This document shows, in pieces, positions 32,676-40,868 of a DNA stretch of 64,000 bases (its first letter is position 1; every line of letters starts with the position of its first letter). The notes under the pieces were generated by a model. That model ran no database searches. It was given only the letters and a program-made list of their open reading frames with translations, and had not been told where the DNA came from. Location: contig NZ_MBTF01000037.1 of the NCBI RefSeq assembly GCF_002013915.1, forward strand, positions 302,269 through 366,268. Reading direction: 5' to 3'. Made by a program: the position numbers and the translations under genes. Source of the stretch: Mucilaginibacter pedocola (GTDB lineage: Bacteria > Bacteroidota > Bacteroidia > Sphingobacteriales > Sphingobacteriaceae).

Positions 32676-34819
32676 CGTGCCTCCGTTTGTTTGCCGTTAA
32701 CAGTTATGGTAAATTCGGTAAGGCGGTTGTTGGCCACCAAAACATCTGCACGCATAAATTGCTTGCTTTTGCCAAAAGCATTGTTGTAGCCATGGGCAGT
32801 AACCAGCAGCCCTGCACTCAGCATGCGGGTATAGCTTTGGTAGCTGCGGGTAATAAATCGGTAGAATGGCGAAACGGCATCGTACAACCAAAGCCCCGCC
32901 TTATTGCCTGCAATATTTACCGGGAATACATCCTGTGCTTTTACGCCAGCCTCGGCAGAAAAAATAACCTTATATGCCGCTATGTGGAATTGATAAAGTA
33001 ATGATGTTCTTCCTCCATAAAATGCCGTGAAGTAAAAGGCTGCATCGTTACTTACAAAGTAGGCAATGTCGCCGCTCTCGTGGTGCAGCAGGTAAGTTTG
33101 GTTTAGTACATCGGTAAAAACCTCCCATGTTTCGGTAATGCCCGCCGCGGAAACTTTGGCTACATAACCGGGCTGGAAGGCGAATGCATGTTTAAGAGCC
33201 GATGAACCATCGATATTACTTACCGTGCTGTTTGCCGCCGGTATTTTAAAGCTTTGGAAATTGGTGCCGCCCTTGCTGCTTTCGTTAAAATAAGCAAGAG
33301 GATAGCTGATAGTTTTTGAACCCACATAAGGCGTGGCCTGCAATTGGAAATGCAGGTGCGGCTGTGGCGAGCGGCCGCTGTTGCCGCAAAGGGCCAGTAT
33401 GTCGCCACGTTTTACCATGTCGCCCGGGTTTACCTTGGCAGAGTTTGGTTTAAGGTGCGATACCTTGCTGTATAAGCCATCGGCATGTTTTATTACGATG
33501 GTATTGCCCCAGTTTTCGCGGGTGTTTATTTCGCCGATGGGGTTATCCTCTACGTGCATTACCACGGTTTCTACCAGTCCGTCGGCGCAGGCCAATACGG
33601 GTTTGTTGTAGCAATAATAATCCTGCGGTTTATCGCCGGGGAGTTTATAGGTGTTGCCGTCTTCATCTTGCACCACAAAATCGAGCGCTTGGCCCCATTC
33701 GGCTTTGTGGGTAATGCCTCCATCGTAACCCTGCCAAACCGACCATGCGCCCATAAAAGGCAGCGACAAGTTGAGGTAACGCATGTCGTTCAAGCGCTGC
33801 TGTCCATTTAAGTACTGGTAAAGGTTGGCTTCGGGCGAGTAGTTTTGGTAAACCACCAGTGGCAGGTGATTGGGGTGTTCGCGCAGCTTCAAGAAGTACA
33901 GCATGCCCATCACCATAAAACAAAACGGTAATGACAGTACAGGCAAACTCCAGACAGCCAGCAGGTGCGTAAAAGCCCCCGTGAGTAAATAGCCAAGCGG
34001 GATAGTGACGAGTGCCAGCAAATAAGAACGCACCGATGGAACGATAAAGAAGCCGCTAAGCGCCATGCCCGCCATCATGAAGTTTACGCCTAAATGGTAG
34101 TGCCCCAAGCCATCGGGATAAATGCGGGTAAGCGAGTTGAACACGCAAGCCCCGATAAACGTAAGCAGCAATAAGCTAAAGCTGATACGCGAGTGTATAA
34201 GCACCCCAATACTAATAACCAACCCCGCAAAGGCACTATCCTGAAACAATATGGCGCTCACCGCCCTGAAGAATAACCGCAGGTAGAAAGGCAGAGGCAG
34301 CAGGTTAAAACTATCGAAAAGCTGGTGCGGGTGGGCGGTTTCGGTTACCGAAAGCTCGTTGAGCATATAGCTCTCCTTGGGTAGCAGCCCCATTTGCCCG
34401 TAACCATTGGCAGCCAATGACAAAAGCCAAAATACCAATACAAAGGGCAGTGATAAAGCGGGCAGCCCGCGTTTGGCCAATGTGGCAGTTAGTATAACTG
34501 ATGCCATTACTACCAGCCCAGTACCTACCGCCAGCCAAATGCAAAAGGCTGCGTTGAAATGGAAGAAGCTGCCAAACCCCAAACCCAGTAACAGAGGATT
34601 AAAAGTATATAGCCCCGCCTGTGTGGCCTCTTTTTGGTAGCCCGATAATTTAAGCAATGCCAGTGCCGCACAAACAGCAAACAGGCCCGCTGCACCGGCC
34701 ATAGGGTTAATGAACGAGGCACAAAGCAACAACACCGCCAGCGCATTATGCTGCGAAAAAAACACTACAGCATAGCTGTTAAGCAAAGCCTGTATAAATA
34801 AGAGTGTTTGTTTCTTCAA
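32663..34819 (-). CDS. urea transporter / M23 metallopeptidase fusion
   Basis: About 718 residues from TTG 34819. The frame is open to 34936, but those 39 codons are repeat DNA, so the start is uncertain; an ATG at 34864 lies inside a hairpin. The N-terminal 300 residues are hydrophobic with urea-channel features, including the repeats NPLLLGLGFGSFFHF and GLGHYHLGVNFMMAGMALSG. The C-terminal half is an M23/LytM domain: GGITHKAEWGQALDFVV (first His and Asp), GNTIVIKHADGLYSKVSHL and SGRSPQPHLHFQL (H-x-H). A beta-rich tail follows. It likely places a peptidase in the periplasm on a membrane channel. Confidence 0.8.
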   Translation of the reverse strand: MKKQTLLFIQALLNSYAVVFFSQHNALAVLLLCASFINPMAGAAGLFAVCAALALLKLSGYQKEATQAGLYTFNPLLLGLGFGSFFHFNAAFCIWLAVGTGLVVMASVILTATLAKRGLPALSLPFVLVFWLLSLAANGYGQMGLLPKESYMLNELSVTETAHPHQLFDSFNLLPLPFYLRLFFRAVSAILFQDSAFAGLVISIGVLIHSRISFSLLLLTFIGACVFNSLTRIYPDGLGHYHLGVNFMMAGMALSGFFIVPSVRSYLLALVTIPLGYLLTGAFTHLLAVWSLPVLSLPFCFMVMGMLYFLKLREHPNHLPLVVYQNYSPEANLYQYLNGQQRLNDMRYLNLSLPFMGAWSVWQGYDGGITHKAEWGQALDFVVQDEDGNTYKLPGDKPQDYYCYNKPVLACADGLVETVVMHVEDNPIGEINTRENWGNTIVIKHADGLYSKVSHLKPNSAKVNPGDMVKRGDILALCGNSGRSPQPHLHFQLQATPYVGSKTISYPLAYFNESSKGGTNFQSFKIPAANSTVSNIDGSSALKHAFAFQPGYVAKVSAAGITETWEVFTDVLNQTYLLHHESGDIAYFVSNDAAFYFTAFYGGRTSLLYQFHIAAYKVIFSAEAGVKAQDVFPVNIAGNKAGLWLYDAVSPFYRFITRSYQSYTRMLSAGLLVTAHGYNNAFGKSKQFMRADVLVANNRLTEFTITVNGKQTEARWEA

Positions 34820-34841
34820 TTGTTGTTTCTTCTTCTTTGCT

Positions 34842-34870
34842 GTAGCGATGGGTTTCAAACCCATCGCTAC
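34842..34870. repeat. perfect hairpin, TAGCGATGGGTTT family, copy 3
   Basis: GTAGCGATGGGTTT and its exact complement around one base. It lies just ahead of the urea-channel gene, within its apparent reading frame. Confidence 0.75.
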
Positions 34871-34888
34871 TAATAATATTTTATCAAC

Positions 34889-34995
34889 GTCATGCTGAAC
34901 TTGTTTCAGCACCCCATCATATAAGCCACAATGCAAGTCCGCTTTGTATGAGCGCTACCTGCCGTGTGGGGGGCCGAAATAAATTCGGCATGACG
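34889..34995. repeat. 106-bp foldback repeat, copy 1
   Basis: Begins GTCATGCTGAACTTGTTTCA and ends CCGAAATAAATTCGGCATGAC-like; the ends are imperfect inverted repeats of about 27 bp. Other copies lie at 48711-48816 and, split by the IS110 element, at 62617-62626 plus 63900-63997. Confidence 0.85.
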
Positions 34996-35030
34996 ATTTT
35001 TGTTAATGCATAGCGATGAGATTATCATTA

Positions 35031-35084
35031 ACCCCTCCCTGCCTTTGCGCACTATCCCAACCGCACCCCTCCCGAGGGAGGGAA
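35031..35084. repeat. dispersed CCCCTCC/GAGGGAGG repeat, copy 2
   Basis: CCCCTCCCTGCCTTTGCGC followed by CCGCACCCCTCCCGAGGGAG. It sits inside the decarboxylase-to-channel intergenic space with two other repeat types. Confidence 0.6.
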
Positions 35085-35097
35085 TTGGAAAAACGCC

Positions 35098-36465
35098 CTA
35101 TGTTGCCTCCTTAGCCTCCCTCAAATATTCCGGCAATACCTCCGGTGCTTCCATGTATTCCAATGTTTCGGCTTTACGGATGAGGTGCGGGCGGTGCTCT
35201 TCATCTATCAAAACAATGGCCGGGCGCAGGCTAATGAACTGCATCCACTGCGTCATGTTATAAGCGCCTACCTTGTGCACCACCAGATTGTCGCCGGGTT
35301 GCAGGGCAGGCAGGTTCACGCTTTCGCGTATCATATCAATATTCATGCACAGCGGGCCGTATAGCGTAACGGTATCGGTATGCGGCGAGACATCCTGCGC
35401 GGGGCTTATCTTATGGTCGTACCACAGCGAGGTGAACAGTGTATTCACGCCAAAATCTGCCACCACGGCACGTCGTCCATCGGCGAGGCGTTTGTTGGCT
35501 ATCACACTGCCCAGCAGGTACCCAGCATCATCTATCAGCACGCGGCCGCTTTCCAATATCAGCAGAGGCAATTCGTCCTGCTTAAAGCCCGCATCCAGCA
35601 GGGTGGTGGTTATGGCTTCGGCAAAATCATCTACCGATGGTACCGTATCAACTCCCGGCAGGTAAGCGCCTTTTAATGTATTGGTTGACGGGAAGCCGCC
35701 GCCCAAATCGAGGTATTCGATAGGTGTAGTTAATACCGCGTTGCACTGCAATGCCAATGCGCTCATTTTAGCAGCGGCAACACCGTAGGCCGATGCGGAT
35801 AGTACAAATGTGCCTATATGGCAATGCAGGCCTACCAGCTGCATGGTGCCCGAGTTTATTATCTTGGTGATGGCGCTCCAGGCTTGTCCGTTCTCGTAAT
35901 TAAAGCCAAAACGGTCCCACAGGGGGTATATGCCGGTATCCATATTCACGCGGATGGCTACACGTGGTTTGCTGCCGTGCTCCTGGCAAAGCGGAATAAG
36001 GGCGTATAACTCGTCGAAATGGTCGATATGGATGAGCGAGTTGTTTTGAATGGCCAGCAACAGTTCTTCGGTGCTTTTTTGCGGGCCATTGAATATAATA
36101 TGATGCCCCGGCACGCCATTACTCAGCGTCTTGCGGTATTCGAAACCCGATACCACTTCGGCCCAGCTACCCTCCTGGTGGAAGATGCTGCACACAGCGT
36201 TAAGGTAATTGGTTTTATAACTCCATGCGAATTGCACCTTAGGGTAACGCGTTTTAAAGGCGCGCACTGCCGCACGGTAGTTGCGCCGTATCTGCCTTTC
36301 GGATAATACGAACAGGGGCGAACCAAACTCGTTCACCAAAGCCTTCACCGCCACGCCATCAATATCGCGTACAGCTTCCGACTCGCTTTGTGTGCCGAAC
36401 TTGTTCATCAGCCCCATATTCATTTTTTTGATGAAGGGGCGTTCGTATTTAAGTTTTTGCGTCAT
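35098..36465 (-). CDS. type III PLP-dependent decarboxylase (DAPDC/ODC-like)
   Basis: About 455 residues from ATG 36465; an upstream extension is partly repeat DNA. The alanine-racemase-like barrel has the PLP lysine in FAWSYKTNYLNA, HCHIGTFVLS, and the phosphate-binding YLDLGGGFPS. The C-terminal domain has ILESGRVLIDDAG, YGPLCMNIDM (Cys near the active site) and VGAYNMTQW. This is the fold of diaminopimelate, ornithine and related decarboxylases. Being next to a PqqD-like and an ATP-grasp gene, it probably serves a specialised pathway rather than lysine synthesis. Confidence 0.85.
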   Translation of the reverse strand: MTQKLKYERPFIKKMNMGLMNKFGTQSESEAVRDIDGVAVKALVNEFGSPLFVLSERQIRRNYRAAVRAFKTRYPKVQFAWSYKTNYLNAVCSIFHQEGSWAEVVSGFEYRKTLSNGVPGHHIIFNGPQKSTEELLLAIQNNSLIHIDHFDELYALIPLCQEHGSKPRVAIRVNMDTGIYPLWDRFGFNYENGQAWSAITKIINSGTMQLVGLHCHIGTFVLSASAYGVAAAKMSALALQCNAVLTTPIEYLDLGGGFPSTNTLKGAYLPGVDTVPSVDDFAEAITTTLLDAGFKQDELPLLILESGRVLIDDAGYLLGSVIANKRLADGRRAVVADFGVNTLFTSLWYDHKISPAQDVSPHTDTVTLYGPLCMNIDMIRESVNLPALQPGDNLVVHKVGAYNMTQWMQFISLRPAIVLIDEEHRPHLIRKAETLEYMEAPEVLPEYLREAKEAT

Positions 36466-36498
36466 TTCTCTATATTCAAAATTTGGCATGGTGGCTAA

Positions 36499-36549
36499 CA
36501 CACCCCTGCCTTTGCGCTCATTGCCGGCGCACCCCCTCTCAAGAGGGGA
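36499..36549. repeat. dispersed CCCCTCC-type repeat, copy 3
   Basis: ACACCCCTGCCTTTGCGCTC followed by GCACCCCCTCTCAAGAGGGG. It is diverged from copies 1 and 2 and lies just after the ATP-grasp stop. Confidence 0.5.
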
Positions 36550-36556
36550 ACAAAAA

Positions 36557-37609
36557 TCAAAGTTCCCCAAATGCGGAGAATTGTTGAAACTCACTCACAT
36601 CCATCACATGGTCCAGCGCGTAGCGGATGAACATTTTGCCCGCTGTATACTTAGTTATCGGCTCAACTGCTTTGCCTTGGGCCATGTTTACCAGCATGGC
36701 GGGTTGGTTTTGGCCTGCAGCCGCTGCCAGGTATATCCATGCCGGAAAGCGCGGGTTTATTTCCATAATAAATAGTTCGCCGTACTTGTCCTGCATTAGT
36801 TCGAGTTCAAAGCCGCCGCTCCAATTACTTGCTGCTGCAAAGCGTTGTGCAATAGCTATCAGGCTGTCATCAGCAATTGTTATGCCTGCCCATGCTTTGC
36901 CTTGGTCGGTAATGTACTGTTTGCGCATGGGTACTACGCTAAGGGCATTGCCTTTGCCATCTGCCAGCCCGGCTACGTTTATTTCGGTGCCTTTTACAAA
37001 CTGCTGCGCTATTACCGGCGTGCCCCATTTGGCGCTGAGGCGGTAAAAAGCATTCAGCGCCTGGGTGGTATTGTGGGTAATTTCGGCCTCGTAGTATTTT
37101 CCCTTTATTACCATCGGGAAGTTTAGTTCGTCGACAGCGGTGTGTATCTCATCTGCATGGAATATGCTGATGCCTTTGGGCACACTAAAGCCATGCTGCC
37201 TGCCAAAGGCCGCTAAATTTGGCTTGCTGCAGGCATCCAATTGTTTGTGGGTGGGTAACAGCAAGTGTATGCCCAATTGCTTCAACTCGCTGCTTATTTT
37301 GATAAAGTTATGCAGCTCGGCATCAAAATTGGGGATAATAACATTGATGTGCTCCTGCGACTGTATGGCCTGCAGCCGCTGCGCCAATGCCGCCGACCCA
37401 GCCGATGGGTAGGGTACCTGATAAGTTTTATCTACCAGTTGGTGCAGGTAAATGCCGGGTTCTAAAGATTCGTAGGCAAGGCCAATAATGCGGGCATGGG
37501 GGAAAGCTTCACGCAAGGCGCGGATAACCGGTATGCCCGGCCCCGGGTTTTCGGTTGCGTTTAGGCCGGTAACGCCTATTACCAAAGGTGCATCAATAGG
37601 GGCTGCCAT
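36557..37609 (-). CDS. CarB-like ATP-grasp ligase
   Basis: A 350-residue protein. The N-terminal domain starts LVIGVTGLNATENPGPGIPV. The ATP-grasp part has PMVIKGKYYEAEI (nucleotide Lys), VIAQQFVKGTEINVAGLAD, and the metal-binding GGFELELMQDKYG plus FIMEINPRFPAWIYL. It resembles carbamoyl-phosphate synthase large-subunit-like ligases, which join a carboxylate to an amine or thiol through an acyl phosphate. It starts 3 bp after the PqqD-like gene, so the two likely act together. Confidence 0.85.
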   Translation of the reverse strand: MAAPIDAPLVIGVTGLNATENPGPGIPVIRALREAFPHARIIGLAYESLEPGIYLHQLVDKTYQVPYPSAGSAALAQRLQAIQSQEHINVIIPNFDAELHNFIKISSELKQLGIHLLLPTHKQLDACSKPNLAAFGRQHGFSVPKGISIFHADEIHTAVDELNFPMVIKGKYYEAEITHNTTQALNAFYRLSAKWGTPVIAQQFVKGTEINVAGLADGKGNALSVVPMRKQYITDQGKAWAGITIADDSLIAIAQRFAAASNWSGGFELELMQDKYGELFIMEINPRFPAWIYLAAAAGQNQPAMLVNMAQGKAVEPITKYTAGKMFIRYALDHVMDVSEFQQFSAFGEL

Positions 37610-37612
37610 ACG

Positions 37613-37858
37613 CTACTTAGCTTCTAAAAGGTTGGCATCTTTCAATTGCAGCACCCAGTCTTCCCAATCGCGCTCCAGCGTACTTTGGTCCACATCATAA
37701 GCCTGTAGTATTTCCAGCTTTATTTCGGCATCGGTTTTACCGGCCTTCATCAGCGCCAGTATAAAGGCGGCAATGCTGTTGCTGGTATACGAATCGCCGG
37801 TAGCGGGGTTAAATATAAACCCGTTATCGCTGGTAGCTATGTTGGCCTTAAGTTTCAC
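37613..37858 (-). CDS. PqqD-like small protein
   Basis: An 81-residue protein whose sequence, GFIFNPATGDSYTSNSIAAF then ILQAYDVDQSTLERDWEDWV, follows the PqqD/RRE pattern: short beta strands, a conserved N-x-x-A and a three-helix end with DxxxLERD. PqqD-type domains bind precursor peptides for modifying enzymes. No obvious precursor peptide was seen beside it. It is the first gene of the leftward operon. It could also be a carrier unrelated to peptides. Confidence 0.65.
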   Translation of the reverse strand: MKLKANIATSDNGFIFNPATGDSYTSNSIAAFILALMKAGKTDAEIKLEILQAYDVDQSTLERDWEDWVLQLKDANLLEAK

Positions 37859-37915
37859 GTAAAAAATAAATCAAATATAAGGGGTTAATTGGTTGTGGTT
37901 TCAATATCGAATAAA

Positions 37916-37980
37916 GAATGCCGAATATCGAATAAAGAAGGGAAAAAACTTCGGCGTTCATTATTCGATATTCGGTGTTC
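37916..37980. repeat. 65-bp foldback hairpin
   Basis: GAATGCCGAATATCGAATAA at 37916-37935 pairs with 37961-37980 at 18 of 20 positions. It occupies part of the 348-bp gap between the PqqD-like gene and the LytTR gene. Confidence 0.65.
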
Positions 37981-37993
37981 GGAATTTTTCTGT

Positions 37994-38107
37994 TTACCCC
38001 GCCCTTCGCTCCATATCCCTTATAAGCGCAGGCAATTTATTACAAAATATCAGTAATAAAATAGCCGCGAGGGTTAATATCAGTTCGGGGATGCCTAAGC
38101 CGTACAT
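37994..38107 (-). CDS. 37-residue TatA-like membrane peptide
   Basis: A short frame from ATG 38107 to TAA. It begins MYGLGIPELILTLAAILLL and ends in a charged tail (RDMERRAG). The G-x-G-x-P-E-L start, one membrane helix and following KLPAL match the first 30 residues of TatA/E proteins. The amphipathic helix and tail of TatA are missing. It could be a cut-down TatA, a membrane anchor or a small regulator. It lies between the LytTR gene and the PqqD operon, in the same direction. Confidence 0.5.
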   Translation of the reverse strand: MYGLGIPELILTLAAILLLIFCNKLPALIRDMERRAG

Positions 38108-38206
38108 CAATTACATATTAAGTTTATGTAACAAAGATGCATGCGCGCAGGCGCGTACGGGGTGCAGGTATCGGCGAATGGGGTAATTGTATGGATTAAT
38201 GCCGCC

Positions 38207-38914
38207 TTAAAAGTTACGTGCCCAGCCCCGTACCGATTCGGTATAGCTTTCTCCAATAGGCAATTCCGCGTCGCCCAGCTTTAGTTTTCGGTTATGGATA
38301 GAGCGTACTTTGCTTACTGCAATAATGTAGCTGCGGTGTATGCGTTTAAATTTATCGGCAGGCAATTTTTCCAACGCTTTTTTTAACGACATCAGCGTGA
38401 GCACGGGTTTAGGCTGCCCCGCCAGGTGTATCTTTACGTAATCCTCCATACTCTCCAGGTACTCTATCTCGGCTACGTTTATTTTTACCATGCGGTATTC
38501 CGAATATACATAAAAGCTTTCTTCGGCGGCTTCCGCACTGCTGTTGTTTTTGTAATTGTAAAATTCCAGCGCTTTTTCCACTGCTTTGGTGAAACGGGCA
38601 ATGTCGATGGGTTTCAGCAGGTAATCAAGCGCTTCTAACTCAAAACCCTCGAAGGCAAAGTTTTTATAAGCGGTGGTGAAGATGATGATAGGCTTATTGG
38701 CCAACGAACGCACCAAATCAATACCCGTAATATCGGGCATATTAATGTCAACAAAGAGCAGGTCTACCGGGTTGCTTTTCAGGAACTCGGCACCGCTAAT
38801 GGCATCCTCGAACGAGCGTACCAGTTGCAGGTAGGGGAAACGCGAAATATATTCTTCTATCAGGTCTAAAGCCAGCGGCTCATCATCAATAGCAACGCAT
38901 TTTAATTTGATCAT
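38207..38914 (-). CDS. LytTR response regulator
   Basis: A 235-residue protein. The receiver domain has IDDEPLAL, the phosphoacceptor Asp in LLFVDINMPDITG, and FTTAYKNFA with KPID. The LytTR DNA-binding domain starts near residue 135 (YLESMEDYVKIHLAGQP) and contains FKRIHRSYIIAVSKV. It follows its kinase by 10 bp. It may control the operon to its left, but no LytTR-type direct repeats were clearly seen there. Confidence 0.92.
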   Translation of the reverse strand: MIKLKCVAIDDEPLALDLIEEYISRFPYLQLVRSFEDAISGAEFLKSNPVDLLFVDINMPDITGIDLVRSLANKPIIIFTTAYKNFAFEGFELEALDYLLKPIDIARFTKAVEKALEFYNYKNNSSAEAAEESFYVYSEYRMVKINVAEIEYLESMEDYVKIHLAGQPKPVLTLMSLKKALEKLPADKFKRIHRSYIIAVSKVRSIHNRKLKLGDAELPIGESYTESVRGWARNF

Positions 38915-38924
38915 ACAATATCTT

Positions 38925-40124
38925 TTAACTCGTTAACACCAGTTTTACCTTGAACGTGCCGTTGGCTTCGGCTATGCTCAGCGTATGTTTATTGGGGTAG
39001 AGGTGCAGCAGCCTTTGTTTGGTGTTGGCAATACCTATGCCCCCGGTACGGTCGGGCATGCCGGCGGGGTGCTCGAAAACCGCATTCTCGCACTCAAAGG
39101 TGATGGTGCTACCACTGGCTATAATTTTTATATCGATAGCGCTTTCGGCTTGTTTGCTTACGCCGTATTTAAAGGTGTTCTCTACAAAGCTCATTAAAAT
39201 AAGCGGGGCTATACGCTGGTTGCCAATCTCGCCTTCAACCACAAAGTTCACGGTAGTTTTGCGGCCGAGGCGCAGCTTTTGCAGGTCTACATAGTTTTGT
39301 ATGCACTCCAAATCCTGCTGAAGGGGGACGAAGTCGCGGGTAACATCGTCGGTAACGTAGCGCATAATGTTCGATAGCTTCATGATACTTTCGGATGTAT
39401 GCGGGCTGTTCATCATCGATAGCGTGTAGATGTTATTAAGCGTATTGAACAGGAAATGCGGGTTTATCTGCGCTTTCAGGAAGGATAGCTCGGCATTTAC
39501 CTTTTCGGCTTCGGCCTTTACCACCTTTTGCTCGGTAGTTTGCCATTGCTCCACCGTACGGATGGATAACCCAAGCGCGATGATGATACCGAACAGGAAA
39601 AGGCTGACGATATCCACCGAGTTATTGTGCCGCCAGAGGCTTTCGCGCGGGGCTGGTTTGGCTTCAGGTAGTTGCATGCGCAGGCCCTGGTGGGGTAAAG
39701 GCCCAAATGGTAATGATTTGCCGGGGCCATGTGCCAGGCTATCATTCAGTTTGGCCTGTACGGCTTTCAACGAGTCGGAAGCTTGCTGGCGGGCAAGTGC
39801 TTCCATTTGCTCCTGGAAACGGGGGTTGTGTATCAGCAATTTATCAAAGGGTTGCAGAAACCAAACCAGCCCCAACAGAATTACGATGCACCCGCCATAA
39901 ACCCAGCGTTTTTTTTGCAGGAAGAACGATGGTATAAGGTACCAAAGGTTGAAATAGAACAGCGTAAGGTAAGTGAGGCAAAACAGCCAGTAGTAGGGGG
40001 ATGAAAGCAGTATCCATGCGCCGCTTTGCTTGCTGCCCGTACTTAAAAACAACACCGGCAATACCAAAAACAGCAGCCAGCCGGTAACGTGTATAATAAT
40101 GTTGTTTAATTTAAAACGCAGCAT
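38925..40124 (-). CDS. LytS/YehU-type sensor histidine kinase
   Basis: A 399-residue membrane kinase. Four or so hydrophobic segments lie in residues 10-95 and 165-190. A periplasmic or loop region rich in Gln and Ser lies between. The His-kinase domain has the phospho-acceptor in FLKAQINPHFLFNTLNNIY, and the ATPase part has LILMSFVENTFKYGV and TGGIGIANTKQRL. It pairs with the LytTR regulator downstream. Confidence 0.92.
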   Translation of the reverse strand: MLRFKLNNIIIHVTGWLLFLVLPVLFLSTGSKQSGAWILLSSPYYWLFCLTYLTLFYFNLWYLIPSFFLQKKRWVYGGCIVILLGLVWFLQPFDKLLIHNPRFQEQMEALARQQASDSLKAVQAKLNDSLAHGPGKSLPFGPLPHQGLRMQLPEAKPAPRESLWRHNNSVDIVSLFLFGIIIALGLSIRTVEQWQTTEQKVVKAEAEKVNAELSFLKAQINPHFLFNTLNNIYTLSMMNSPHTSESIMKLSNIMRYVTDDVTRDFVPLQQDLECIQNYVDLQKLRLGRKTTVNFVVEGEIGNQRIAPLILMSFVENTFKYGVSKQAESAIDIKIIASGSTITFECENAVFEHPAGMPDRTGGIGIANTKQRLLHLYPNKHTLSIAEANGTFKVKLVLTS

Positions 40125-40267
40125 ATAGGTATTGGCAAGCGGCTTATTTGTAACAAACCTGTTGCCGAAAATAAGTAATAATGTTGATCGATCACAAATA
40201 TGCGCAAATCTGCAAGCGGACAGGGAGAATGGCCGATTAATGTGGGATATGTGTCGGCGAGCCGTTG

Positions 40268-40373
40268 TCTGAATCAGAATTTACAGAGTTTTAGAATGAA
40301 CAGAATTATAGCTTTATGGCTATTACTTATGTGTATCCTGAAAATTCTCTCATTCTGAAAATTCTGATTCAGA
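40268..40373. repeat. 106-bp foldback element
   Basis: TCTGAATCAGAATTT at 40268-40282 pairs exactly with 40359-40373. The rest is AT-rich and non-coding. With the hipBA operator region it fills the gap 40125-40520. Confidence 0.6.
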
Positions 40374-40380
40374 TAATTAA

Positions 40381-40539
40381 TGTATGAATTTTGCTGCACT
40401 AAGTGCTATTTTAATCATTAATGCAGTAAAAATCATACATTTTTAACTTTATATTTGGTTTGGCAATAAAGTTGTATATTTGTATGAAAAATGCTGCATT
40501 AAAGCACATTTTGGCACTTAATGAATGAAAATTCATACA
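40381..40539. promoter_or_regulatory. hipBA operator array, four sites
   Basis: Variants of TGTATGAATTTTGCTGCA occur at 40381-40398, 40422-40439 (inverted), 40481-40498 and 40524-40539 (inverted, shorter, overlapping the hipB start). The third overlaps the promoter -7 box. The arrangement suits binding by the HipB-type protein. Confidence 0.7.
40454..40482 (+). promoter_or_regulatory. hipBA promoter
   Basis: TTTG at 40454-40457, 17 bases, then TATATTTG at 40475-40482. This is a full match to the Bacteroidota TTTG/TANNTTTG promoter and lies 38 bp before the hipB ATG. Confidence 0.7.
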
Positions 40540-40868
40540 TTAATTGGTTTGCTACAAGTGACCAATTTATTTTGGATACTATTGGCGATTTTTTAAAGAA
40601 CGCCCGCTTGCAGCAAAATAAAACCCAACTGCAAGTAGCCGAAGCTGCGGGCGTGAGCCGTTCTACCGTTAGCCTTTTAGAAAAGGGTAGGGGTGGTACC
40701 TTGCTTTCGCTATTGCAGGTATTGCGCGTATTGGAGCAACTGCCTGTGCTTGATAGTTTTATGGTAGAACAAAAGGTTAGTCCGCTGTTGCTGGCCAAAC
40801 AGGAATTGCAAAAACGCAGGCGGGCGCGTAATAAAAATGGCAACGAGGATGCCCCAATAAGCTGGTAA
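40521..40868 (+). CDS. hipB: HipB-like antitoxin/regulator
   Basis: A 115-residue protein with an XRE domain at about residues 25-80 (NKTQLQVAEAAGVSRSTVSL, then LEKGRGGTLLSLLQVLR). The basic C-terminus (KRRRARNKNGNED) may contact DNA or the partner. In HipBA modules the small protein binds the operator and neutralises the kinase. Its TAA overlaps the hipA ATG by one base. An operator copy overlaps its own start. Confidence 0.8.
   Translation: MNENSYINWFATSDQFILDTIGDFLKNARLQQNKTQLQVAEAAGVSRSTVSLLEKGRGGTLLSLLQVLRVLEQLPVLDSFMVEQKVSPLLLAKQELQKRRRARNKNGNEDAPISW

Noticed and set aside
34820..34936. N-terminal extension of the urea-channel fusion
   Set aside because: It translates a repeat and a hairpin; the channel domain starts after it.
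32663..37609. Urea metabolism operon based on the urea channel and CarB-like protein
   Set aside because: No urease, urea carboxylase or allophanate hydrolase is present, and the ATP-grasp enzyme lacks the two-domain form of true carbamoyl-phosphate synthase.
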